Origin: Verrucomicrobiales bacterium
GTDB lineage: Bacteria > Verrucomicrobiota > Verrucomicrobiia > Limisphaerales > RI-55
DNA: 7,319 bases
Direction of reading: 5' to 3'
Assembly: GCA_003484235.1 (NCBI GenBank)
Contig: DNDP01000463.1
Location: 1-7,319 of the forward strand
Every line of letters begins with the position of its first letter. The stretch's first letter is position 1. A program made the position numbers and the translations under genes. The notes under the pieces are model-generated. The model worked only from the letters and a program-made list of their open reading frames with translations. It did no database searches and had not been told where the DNA came from. This document shows positions 1 through 6,291 of the stretch, in pieces.

Positions 1-658
1 GCGAGGTGTGCAACACCGCGTCGGTGCCCAGCACGGCGGTGGCGGGGCCGGACTTGTCGATGGCAAGCACCGGCTTGCCCACGAACGTGGCGCCGCAGAC
101 CCGCGGATCGGCGGAGACCCATGCGCAGTTGACGATGGTGCCCTCCTTCTCGGCGCGGAACCAAACCCGCGCGTTGATCACCTGGCCGGCATCCATGTTG
201 CCGATCTTCCAGACGAGCTGGTTGCCCTCGACGGTGGCCGGCGGTTCACTGCGCACATAGGTGGCGTTCTCGGGGATCGAATCCCGCACCACCACGTTGG
301 CCGCGCAGCCCTGGGCGTCGATCACCAGCTCCGAACTGAACTCGCTGCCGAGGGTGGCTTCGCTGGGCATCTTCTTGCCCATCTGGATCAGGCCGGACGT
401 GGTGTTCACGCAGCCGACCTGCGGTGCGGGTCTGGCGGGTGCCGGTCTGGCGGCGGGAGCCGCAGCGGGTGCGGGATCGACCGGCCGGCGTTGGGACATC
501 TGCTGCGAGGTGTATCCCCCGGAGCGTTGCTGTGTGGTGAGGCCGCCGGAGCGCGTCTGGGCGGTGCGCTGCGAGGTTTGCTGGCAGCCCGTCGTGCAGA
601 GCACGCCCGCGAGCGTGAGCACCAGCGGCACTTTGATGAGGTTGAGCATGTTTTTCAT
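1..658 (-). CDS. DUF11-repeat cysteine-containing lipoprotein, OmcB-like (3' end outside window)
   Basis: The frame is open from the ATG at 658-656 to the left edge (219 codons), so the C-terminus is missing. Residues 1-25 form a lipoprotein-type signal: Lys2, a hydrophobic stretch (about 8-20), then a weak lipobox TTGC with Cys25 as likely lipidation site. Residues 26-80 are a low-complexity Gln/Ser/Arg then Pro/Ala linker. From about 98 to 200 there is an immunoglobulin-like DUF11 repeat, and KSGPATAVLGTDAVLHT (203-218, read with adjacent residues) looks like the opening of a second repeat. Further cysteines at 83, 118, 178 and 188 could form disulphides. In known families, DUF11 repeats occur in surface or envelope structural proteins, including the chlamydial cysteine-rich protein OmcB; a structural envelope role here is inference. 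No Shine-Dalgarno sequence is visible. A second in-frame ATG lies at codon 4. The gene is divergent from the lipoprotein at 1050. Confident as a gene, moderate on family. Confidence 0.85.
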   Translation of the reverse strand, partial: MKNMLNLIKVPLVLTLAGVLCTTGCQQTSQRTAQTRSGGLTTQQRSGGYTSQQMSQRRPVDPAPAAAPAARPAPARPAPQVGCVNTTSGLIQMGKKMPSEATLGSEFSSELVIDAQGCAANVVVRDSIPENATYVRSEPPATVEGNQLVWKIGNMDAGQVINARVWFRAEKEGTIVNCAWVSADPRVCGATFVGKPVLAIDKSGPATAVLGTDAVLHTS

Positions 659-692
659 GGGCGATGTTTTGCGTGGGGTTGAGTTAACGGGG

Positions 693-707
693 TGACTTTT
701 CTCCAAT
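693..707 (-). repeat. 15-base repeat, leftward copy (ATTGGAGAAAAGTCA)
   Basis: On the minus strand this reads ATTGGAGAAAAGTCA, identical over 15 bases to the plus-strand copy at 875-889. It lies about 35 bases upstream of the ATG of the DUF11 lipoprotein and points toward it. The core GATTGGAGAAA occurs a third time at 7076-7086. Position and orientation suggest a promoter or regulator-binding element; function is inferred. Confidence 0.55.
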
Positions 708-782
708 CTTCAGCCGCTCGGCGCGGCAACCACCTGGACGAACCAGGAACACCGCCAACGGTCGGCTGCGGTGCGGCGTCTT

Positions 783-829
783 CTTCGGCGCCGAAGCAGC
801 GGTCCGGTGTTCAGTTCCGTTCTGAACGG
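783..829. promoter_or_regulatory. Two palindromes in the divergent intergenic region (possible operators)
   Basis: CTTCGGCGCCGAAG at 783-796 is a perfect 14-base palindrome. CCGTTC-t-GAACGG at 817-829 is a perfect 6+1+6 palindrome, and it overlaps an alternative stem GTTCAG (809-814) / CTGAAC (822-827). They lie between divergent start codons and the outward-facing 15-mers, a typical place for a dimeric regulator to bind. Neither is followed by a T-tract, so they are not good intrinsic terminators. Which protein binds, if any, is unknown. Confidence 0.35.
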
Positions 830-874
830 CGATTATCCAGGAGACATCCTGCCACCGGACACCGAGCATTCTGG

Positions 875-889
875 ATTGGAGAAAAGTCA
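875..889 (+). repeat. 15-base repeat, rightward copy (ATTGGAGAAAAGTCA)
   Basis: Exact copy of the minus-strand 15-mer at 693-707, oriented toward the rightward lipoprotein and about 160 bases before its chosen start. Its final A is the first base of an ATG (889-891), so GGAG here could also serve as a ribosome site for a small 42-codon frame, which I regard as doubtful. The two copies form an inverted repeat spanning about 200 bases. Confidence 0.55.
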
Positions 890-1016
890 TGCCCGTCAGC
901 TTATCCGGCAATCCGGTGGGGTCTATCCGGGGGCAGGGGGGTATTCGACTCCGGGGATGTACGGAGATGCACCGGCCGTGGCCGGCGAGCATGCGGGTTT
1001 GGGGACAAAGCGTTTG

Positions 1017-1038
1017 ACGTGCGGCATGCCCGCAACGT
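1017..1038 (+). promoter_or_regulatory. Hairpin just before the rightward lipoprotein gene
   Basis: ACG-TGCGG (1017-1024) pairs with CCGCA (1030-1034) and CGT (1036-1038) around a CATGC loop, with one bulged A at 1035: eight pairs in all. It ends 11 bases before the ATG at 1050. It could be an operator or a structure in the 5' leader that affects translation. There is no T-tract. Role inferred only. Confidence 0.3.
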
Positions 1039-1049
1039 TAGTGACCGGC

Positions 1050-1607
1050 ATGAACTGGGATTTGTATCCGCTGCGCAGGCTCGCTGCCATGCTTGCAATG
1101 CTCGCCGTGGTCGTCCTCACCGGTTGCGCCCACACGCCGAGGATCGCGCGTCCGGCGGAAGTGCACCGACTGCAGCAGGCCCTGGTTTCCCTGCATCCCG
1201 ACGTGCATGAGGAGGAAGCGGACCGTGTAGCCCAGGCGGCCTACGAACTGCCCCGCGCGCTGGCGGAGCAGTACCGCGTCGTGCGCCCGGCGCTGTTCCA
1301 CAATTTCCTCGTCAACACCGGCCATCGCGAACGCGGCCTGTGCTACGAATGGGCGGAGGACATGCTGGCGGAGTTTGAAACCTTCGAACTCCAGTCCCTC
1401 GAGCTGCGCTGGGGGATCGCGCGGGCTGAGACCAGCCGCGAACACAACAGCCTGGTTGTGACCGCCCGCGGCCAGCCCTTTGAACAGGGCATCGTGCTGG
1501 ATGCGTGGCGGCGCGGGGGCTGGCTGGTGTGGGCACCGGTGCCGCTGGACCGCTATCCGTGGGTGGAGGGCGAGCTGTATCCGGCGCCCGTGGCCGTCAC
1601 GCAGTGA
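1050..1607 (+). CDS. Small lipoprotein with possible transglutaminase-like Cys-His-Asp triad
   Basis: A 185-residue protein. I chose the ATG at 1050 because it places a good signal directly after it: Arg9-Arg10, a hydrophobic stretch 11-23, then lipobox LTGC with Cys26. The frame is open back to 771, but that N-terminus looks non-coding; another in-frame ATG is at 1026. No clear ribosome site is visible. The mature part has three conserved-looking blocks: GLCYEWAEDM (96-105), REHNSLVV (130-137) and GIVLDAWRRGG (147-157). Cys98, His132 and Asp151 occur in the order and context expected of a transglutaminase/papain-like triad, so a membrane-anchored cysteine peptidase or amidase-like fold is possible; this is inference. 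I do not recognise a named family. Its 3' end overlaps the convergent response regulator gene by 11 bases. Confidence 0.85.
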   Translation: MNWDLYPLRRLAAMLAMLAVVVLTGCAHTPRIARPAEVHRLQQALVSLHPDVHEEEADRVAQAAYELPRALAEQYRVVRPALFHNFLVNTGHRERGLCYEWAEDMLAEFETFELQSLELRWGIARAETSREHNSLVVTARGQPFEQGIVLDAWRRGGWLVWAPVPLDRYPWVEGELYPAPVAVTQ

Positions 1608-2241
1608 TGATCTTCCTGCGAATGGCGTAGCGGACGAGATCCGTCTGCGAACGCAGGCTCAGCTTGCGCATGAGGTTGGCCCGGTGGCTCTCCGCCGTGC
1701 GCGGACTGATGAACAGTTTTCGGGCGAGATCCGGATTGCTCAGCCCCTCGGCGGCCAGCTGCAGGACCACCCGCTCCCGGCCGGTCAGCGTTTCATACGG
1801 ATCGATCCCCGCCTCGGCCGGATTCTGGAAATAGCTTTCCAGCGCCCGCTCCTCCAGCGCGGGGCTCAGATACCGTCGACCGTCCGCCACGCGGCGGATC
1901 GCCTCGACGAGATTCGACGAGGCGCAGTTCTTCAGCACGTATCCCAGCGCTCCGCTCCGCAGCGCCTCGACCACATAGGGCTCGTCCGCGTGCATCGACA
2001 GCACGATCACCCGCGTGTCCGGATGCTCGCGGTGGAGCTGGCGTATGACCTCAAGACCGTGCAGCCGCGGGATCATCAGGTCCAGCAGCAGCACGTCCGG
2101 GTGATGGCGGGCCACCAGCTCGATCGCCGCCAGCCCGTCCGCCGCCTCCCCGAGCAGGCGGATGCTGGTTTCGTTGGCCAGCAGCGCCTTCAGGCCCTGG
2201 CGCACGATGTGGTGGTCTTCGGCCAGCACGACGGTGGTCAT
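1597..2241 (-). CDS. NarL/FixJ-family response regulator
   Basis: A 214-residue DNA-binding response regulator, full length for the NarL/LuxR class. Receiver domain (about 3-118): acidic pair Glu8/Asp9, phospho-acceptor Asp54 in LLLDLMIP, switch Ser82 and conserved Lys104 are all visible. Linker about 120-150. C-terminal LuxR-type helix-turn-helix (about 152-211), with the recognition segment SPRTAESHRANLMRKL (179-194) very typical of the family. The start is fixed by an ATGA overlap with the kinase stop (2238-2241) and by GGAGG 9 bases upstream (2251-2255). It is the last gene of the operon and the likely partner of the kinase just upstream: phosphotransfer to Asp54 should promote dimerisation and promoter binding. 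Target genes are unknown. The 3' end overlaps the convergent lipoprotein gene, with no terminator between. Confidence 0.96.
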   Translation of the reverse strand: MTTVVLAEDHHIVRQGLKALLANETSIRLLGEAADGLAAIELVARHHPDVLLLDLMIPRLHGLEVIRQLHREHPDTRVIVLSMHADEPYVVEALRSGALGYVLKNCASSNLVEAIRRVADGRRYLSPALEERALESYFQNPAEAGIDPYETLTGRERVVLQLAAEGLSNPDLARKLFISPRTAESHRANLMRKLSLRSQTDLVRYAIRRKIITA

Positions 2242-3965
2242 GGAGTGGTTCCTCCGGCAGGCTCAAGGTCGTCCTTCTGCGGCAACGGCAGCTCCACCAT
2301 CAACCGTGTGCCTTCGCCGTCATTTGACTCCAGGTGGAACTCACCGCCCAGCATGACCGCCCGTTCCCGCATGCCGGCCACACCGCACGAGGCATGGCCC
2401 GCGAGGGCCTGCTCGACGTCGAATCCGCGGCCCCTGTCTTCGACGAGCACTCCGAGCCGGGCACCGTTCTGCCAGACGCGCACCGACGCCTCCTGCACAC
2501 CGGCGTGGCGCGCGATGTTGGAGAGCGCCTCCTGCACGATGCGGAAGGCGGCGGTTTCCAGCTGGGACGGCAGCCTTCCCTCCAGCGAGGTGTGGCGGAA
2601 GCGGACCTGAACGCCCGTCTGCCGGTGATACCGTTTGAACAGCCAGTGGAGCGCCGGCAGCAGACCGAGATCGTCGAGTATCTGCGGCCGCAGATCCAGT
2701 GACAGCTGGCGGACCCGTTCCATCAGTTCGTCGGCCAGCGCGATGGCCTCCCTGACGTTTGCGTCGGGCGGATGGCCCGATTCGTGACCGGACAGTTCCA
2801 GCGTCAGCTTGAGGCCGGTCAGCAACTGGCCGATCTCGTCATGCAGTTCATGCGCCATGAAGCGTCGTTCGGTTTCCTGCACGTCCACCAGGCGCAGTGA
2901 AAGGGCCCGCATCTGTTCGCGACCCGCCGAAAGCTGCGCGAACAGCCGCGCCTGGCGGATCGAGATGGCAAGCTGCGCCGCGATCTCGCCGGCAATCTCC
3001 TCGTGCTCCAAAGTGAATGCGGCGGGAGTGCGCGTGGCCAGGGTCAACACCCCCACCAGCGTCTCCTCGGCCACCAGCGGAAGGTCGACGATCAGCGGCC
3101 AGACACCCGGCTCCCTGCCGGGCCGGTCAGGCCGGAGCTCGAACAGGTTTGCCGCGTTGGTGGTCCGGTGGAGTTCTCCGGAACTGAGCACCCGCGCCTC
3201 GCGCAGCTGGGCGGGTGAAAGCCTCCAACCTCGTCCGGAGGAGAGCTCGCCCCCGTGGATCGCGGCCAGGACGGTCGCCCGTCCGGACTCCGGATTGAGC
3301 TCGACGACACCGGCGTGCTCGCAGGGAAGCAGCGGATCGAGCCGGCGCAGCGCCGCCTCGGCGATCTCTTCCGGCGACCGGGCGGCAAGGATGGCCCGGT
3401 CGATTTCGCGCAGGCCCTGCAGCCGCTCGGCATAGCGTTGGCGGGTGGCGATCTCATGCTGGAGTGCGGCGTTCGCGCGCGAAAGCTCGGCGGTTCGCTC
3501 CTGGACGCGCTGTTCGAGCAGGTGTTTCTGTTCGGCCAGGGCCTGCTCCGCCCGCAGCAGTTTCTCGTAGGCCAGTGCAGCTTCGTGCGCCTTCTGGAGC
3601 AGTGACGTGCGTTCCTCGAAAGCGGGGCCGATCTCCTCGATCAGCAACGTGGCCCGCTCTCCCGCGGTGAAGGCGGTGGCCTGCAGACAGAACTCGCGGC
3701 CGTCGACGGCGCGTTCCACCCAGGGACCGGAACTGACACGGTGGTTGCCCGATTTCTGCCAGGCGGCAGCAGCGTCCACGAGGAAGTTCTCGACGAATGG
3801 TGAAGTATCCGGACGGAGCTCGCCCCGGCTGCCTGCCACGACCGGCCAAAGCTCGCCCATCCAGGTGGGCGCTTCGCCGACCAGTCGAAGCGAGCCGGCG
3901 GAGTTCCGCTGGAAGACGGCAAACTTCAAGGCCAGCAGAATGTCGCTCAGGATCGGTTCGCTCAT
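2238..3965 (-). CDS. Soluble PAS-like/GAF/HisKA_3 sensor histidine kinase
   Basis: A 575-residue kinase with no signal peptide or membrane span, so it must sense something in the cytoplasm. Domains: an N-terminal PAS-like region (about 10-112, including SPFVENFLVDAAAAW at 55-69 and SGPWVE at 79-84); a coiled coil (about 115-182); a GAF-type domain (about 185-340); HisKA_3 dimerisation/phospho-acceptor region with MAHELHDEIGQ (370-380), His375 being the likely phosphorylated residue; and HATPase_c (about 465-562) with N-box Asn483 in EALSNIARHAG, G1 box EDRGRGF (509-515) and G2 box GVAGMRERA (528-536). The frame continues upstream to 4127, but the ATG at 3965 overlaps the GTPase stop as ATGA and begins the conserved-looking domain. 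No Shine-Dalgarno sequence is visible, which fits translational coupling. Its likely partner is the NarL-type regulator that overlaps its 3' end. The N-terminal domain may read the state of the GTPase encoded just before it (inference). Confidence 0.95.
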   Translation of the reverse strand: MSEPILSDILLALKFAVFQRNSAGSLRLVGEAPTWMGELWPVVAGSRGELRPDTSPFVENFLVDAAAAWQKSGNHRVSSGPWVERAVDGREFCLQATAFTAGERATLLIEEIGPAFEERTSLLQKAHEAALAYEKLLRAEQALAEQKHLLEQRVQERTAELSRANAALQHEIATRQRYAERLQGLREIDRAILAARSPEEIAEAALRRLDPLLPCEHAGVVELNPESGRATVLAAIHGGELSSGRGWRLSPAQLREARVLSSGELHRTTNAANLFELRPDRPGREPGVWPLIVDLPLVAEETLVGVLTLATRTPAAFTLEHEEIAGEIAAQLAISIRQARLFAQLSAGREQMRALSLRLVDVQETERRFMAHELHDEIGQLLTGLKLTLELSGHESGHPPDANVREAIALADELMERVRQLSLDLRPQILDDLGLLPALHWLFKRYHRQTGVQVRFRHTSLEGRLPSQLETAAFRIVQEALSNIARHAGVQEASVRVWQNGARLGVLVEDRGRGFDVEQALAGHASCGVAGMRERAVMLGGEFHLESNDGEGTRLMVELPLPQKDDLEPAGGTTP

Positions 3966-4492
3966 GCCGGGTCGGGGATGGTGCGCCGGTCCTGTCCCGG
4001 TCTCAGGATGTCCCGGGCCAGTTCGGAGAAGGCTACCTCCACGCCGCTGCCGTCCTTGGCGCTGGTGCGGAGCACCCGCCAGCGATCCTCCGCAACCGGC
4101 TTGATCTGCGCCGGATCGATTTCCCATTGCCCGGCCAGATCCGATTTGTTGAGGACCAGCACGAATGGAATGGTTCCGACGGACCGGGTGACCCGCCAGT
4201 GGAGGTCCAGTGCATGATCCAACGTTTCCTGCCGGGTGCCATCGGCCACCAGCAGATAGCCGGCGGCTCCCCGAAGATAGGAGGGTTTGAGCGGCTGATA
4301 CTCGTCGTCACCCGCCAGGTCCCAGAGCATGAGCGTCACATCCTGCCCATCCACGCGCACGTCCTTCCGGTCGATCTTCACCCCCACCGTCGAGAGATAC
4401 TTCTCCGAAAACAGGCTGTAGACGTAGCGGGCGACCAGGCTGGTCTTGCCGACCGAGGGCGCCCCGATCATGCAGATCTTTTTCTGGATCAT
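3962..4492 (-). CDS. Ras/Rab-like small GTPase with Asp at the Gln61 position
   Basis: A 176-residue single-domain GTPase, the size of a Ras/Rab core. All five G-boxes are visible: G1 P-loop GAPSVGKT (10-17); G2 with Thr35 in the LSTVGV context; G3 WDLAGDDEY (57-65); G4 NKSD (115-118); G5 TSAK (143-146). In G3 the residue equivalent to Ras Gln61 is Asp62, so intrinsic hydrolysis is probably slow or uses another mechanism. There is no C-terminal cysteine for prenylation and no membrane span, so location must depend on partners. The start is fixed by the ATGA overlap with the upstream stop (4489-4492) and AGGAGG (4500-4505) 7 bases upstream. Prokaryotic Ras-like GTPases such as MglA act with roadblock proteins in polarity control; here the neighbours are a roadblock-like OmpA protein and a histidine kinase, so a switch between envelope and kinase is inferred. 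Confidence 0.95.
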   Translation of the reverse strand: MIQKKICMIGAPSVGKTSLVARYVYSLFSEKYLSTVGVKIDRKDVRVDGQDVTLMLWDLAGDDEYQPLKPSYLRGAAGYLLVADGTRQETLDHALDLHWRVTRSVGTIPFVLVLNKSDLAGQWEIDPAQIKPVAEDRWRVLRTSAKDGSGVEVAFSELARDILRPGQDRRTIPDPA

Positions 4493-6261
4493 GGCACCGC
4501 CTCCTCCAGCCAGCGGACGCGGAACGTCACGCGGCGATGACGCGTGGGTTCGGTTTCCGTCGCATCCGGAGCCAGCGGTTCGCGGGCCCCCACACCGATG
4601 GATTCCAGCAGTTCCTGCGGCAGGCCGCGGCTGGCCAGCAGCGTGGCCACGTGGTCAGCCCGCATCTTGCTGAGGCGCAGGTTCTGATCGTCGCTGCCCG
4701 AGGCGTCGGTATGACCTACTATCGTCACTTGGGGGCGACGTCCGGTTTGCCTGGCCCCGAGTTCCAGCGATCGGATGCCGCCAGCCAGCGATGCCAGCCG
4801 CGCCTCCTGCCCTTCTTTCAGCGTGAGTCCGCTCTCAAAAAAGAGGACCTCCTGTTCGATCTGCCGTTGCAAACTCGCCAGTGCGGCCAGCGTGTCGTTC
4901 ACCAGGCCCGTTGCGTCGATGGCGTGAACGCCCGCCAACAGGGGCGCTTGAGCGAGCGCGTGCGCAATCCAGCTCCCGGGGGCCCGGCCACGGATGATGA
5001 GCCGTCCGTCCTGCACCTCCAACGACACTTCGGAGGGCGGCTGCAGCAGTGCCTCGCTCCGCTTCAGAATGAATTCCGGCAGCAGGGCCTGATAGGGTTC
5101 CCACTGGCCGGAGACCTTGTCCGGTTTGAGCTTGAACTCTTCGAGCAGGCTGGCGGGATCGATCGCCAGCGGGTCGCGCAGCCCGCCGACGACGAACTGG
5201 CCGTCACGGCGATCGGCGGTTGTGACCACGATGCCTGGCTCGCTGCGCAGATGCTCCACAAACGCGGACCAGCGCCGGCCGGTCACCGTCGACTGCGCGA
5301 TCCAGAATGCCAGCGGCGCCAGCACCAGGAGAAGGAGGAGCAGGGGAAGCGCGGGTGATTTTCCGCCCGGGGTGCCCTCGGCGAATTGGATCTGAAGACA
5401 CGGTTCAAGAATTGGGCGCGTGGTTTCGAACGGAGCGGCGTCACCGTCGAATGCCTCAAGCTGCGCACCGTGCAGGGCATGTATTTCTTCGATGGCGCCC
5501 TGCAACGCCGTACGGAAGTCGAGGGGCGCCTGACCACGGATGACGGCGGCCACCGTGGCCTGGGGGCCGTCTTCCACCCAGACGTTCAGTTCACCAACCT
5601 GGAGGGTCTGCAGCGCCTCGGCGGTTGAGACTTGGAATGAGTCGCGGGCAAAATCACGAATGGCGGTCAGCATGCCCGAAACCACGCCTGCATCCTCGTG
5701 CCGGATGTGCGGTGCCGTCACATGTTGAAGCAGGAGCCCGGTCTCCTTGTGAATCAGAAAGACCTGTTCGACCCGGTAGATCAGGGTGTGGGCCAGCACG
5801 ACCTCGGCAAAACTCTTCCCGGTCCGCGCCGCTTCCAGCCGCCAACGCAGTCCCTGCGGCGAAAAACTGTGCCCCAGCGTCTGGTTCAGCGACTGCACCA
5901 GCCGGCTGAAGGTGTCCGAGATCGATTTGCGGATTGCCGGACCGATGATGGGAAAGATGGCGTTGGCGAGCCTGGCGGGATTGCGCTTCACCGAATCCTT
6001 CAGCGCCGTCTCCACCGCCGGCACCAGGGCCGCGCCGAGGTTTTCGTTTTCCGTCGTCGCAAGTGTGACTGCCTGGGGAAGGACCCTGCCGACGTCCTGG
6101 GCGTGCAGGCCTGGATCTTCGATGCGCTCCTGGAGGCCGTCGAGCTGCCGCTTCTCCTCGCCAAAAAGAAGGTCGCGAATTGCTCCGAGTTCATCCGCCT
6201 GCGTTGCCGGCTTCGACGGCTCGGGACCGTCGCCAGCTTCGGATTGCGGAGTTTGATTCAT
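4489..6261 (-). CDS. Inner-membrane protein: roadblock/longin-like region, membrane span, BON-like and OmpA domains
   Basis: A 590-residue protein without an N-terminal signal. Order: a disordered start (1-25); an IRDLLFG motif (28-34) shared with the preceding gene product; a helical region (about 35-155); an LC7/roadblock- or longin-like segment (about 158-243, with RVEQVFLIHKETGLLLQHV around 163-181, then GMLTAIRDFARDSF and a beta-rich end); a single hydrophobic span (about 303-323); periplasmic BON-like stretches (about 333-365 and 402-452); and a C-terminal OmpA domain (about 472-583). In the last, GHTDASG (516-522), Asp519 and Arg534 have the 15-residue spacing of the OmpA residues that bind diaminopimelate. 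The predicted topology is 300 residues inside and 265 outside, linking peptidoglycan to a cytoplasmic platform, probably for the co-encoded GTPase (inference). The final codons contain the ribosome site of the GTPase gene. Stop and next start overlap as ATGA. Confidence 0.93.
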   Translation of the reverse strand: MNQTPQSEAGDGPEPSKPATQADELGAIRDLLFGEEKRQLDGLQERIEDPGLHAQDVGRVLPQAVTLATTENENLGAALVPAVETALKDSVKRNPARLANAIFPIIGPAIRKSISDTFSRLVQSLNQTLGHSFSPQGLRWRLEAARTGKSFAEVVLAHTLIYRVEQVFLIHKETGLLLQHVTAPHIRHEDAGVVSGMLTAIRDFARDSFQVSTAEALQTLQVGELNVWVEDGPQATVAAVIRGQAPLDFRTALQGAIEEIHALHGAQLEAFDGDAAPFETTRPILEPCLQIQFAEGTPGGKSPALPLLLLLLVLAPLAFWIAQSTVTGRRWSAFVEHLRSEPGIVVTTADRRDGQFVVGGLRDPLAIDPASLLEEFKLKPDKVSGQWEPYQALLPEFILKRSEALLQPPSEVSLEVQDGRLIIRGRAPGSWIAHALAQAPLLAGVHAIDATGLVNDTLAALASLQRQIEQEVLFFESGLTLKEGQEARLASLAGGIRSLELGARQTGRRPQVTIVGHTDASGSDDQNLRLSKMRADHVATLLASRGLPQELLESIGVGAREPLAPDATETEPTRHRRVTFRVRWLEEAVP

Positions 6262-6291
6262 GAATCGCCGCCAAGCGGCCGGTGCCTCCTA
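6262..6291 (-). promoter_or_regulatory. Distant Shine-Dalgarno with intervening hairpin before the OmpA-domain gene
   Basis: A perfect AGGAGG (6285-6290) overlaps the TAG stop of the coiled-coil gene but lies 23 bases before the ATG at 6261, too far for normal initiation. Between them the minus strand carries GCCGC-TTG-GCGGC (6267-6279), a 5-pair all-GC hairpin. If folded, it would leave about 10 bases of effective spacing. No alternative in-frame start lies nearer the site. Confidence 0.45.

Larger units (their letters stand above)
659..1049. other. Divergent intergenic region, 391 bases
   Basis: No convincing gene is present. It separates two divergent lipoprotein genes, so it should hold both promoters. 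It contains two exact 15-base repeats in outward orientation, two palindromes near its centre and a hairpin just before the rightward gene; each is listed separately. A small frame at 889-1017 (42 residues, ATG preceded by GGAG at a 7-base spacing) is open but Arg/Gly-rich, with no domain and no coding-like third-position bias, so I do not call it. No clear sigma-70 promoter is visible; the best -35-like hexamer is TTGACG at 1014-1019, with only a poor -10 partner. Confidence 0.6.

Noticed and set aside
8..695. Two plus-strand open frames opposite the DUF11 lipoprotein
   Set aside because: The minus strand encodes a signal peptide, lipobox and DUF11 repeat continuously over the same bases; the plus frames show no domain.
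889..1017. Small plus-strand frame, 42 residues, with GGAG before its ATG
   Set aside because: No domain, no typical codon pattern, and its ribosome-like GGAG is part of the repeated 15-mer whose other copy is not followed by a start codon.
771..1049. N-terminal extension of the rightward lipoprotein from 771
   Set aside because: The extension is Arg/Gly-rich, crosses the palindromes and 15-mer, and would bury the lipoprotein signal peptide 93 residues inside the protein.
1480..2610. Plus-strand open frame of 376 codons
   Set aside because: Antisense to the response regulator and kinase, both of which have full sets of family motifs; composition is Arg/Gln-rich as expected of a shadow frame.
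3966..4127. Upstream start of the histidine kinase at 4127
   Set aside because: It would overlap the GTPase gene by 166 bases; the ATGA overlap at 3962-3965 matches the other junctions of the operon.
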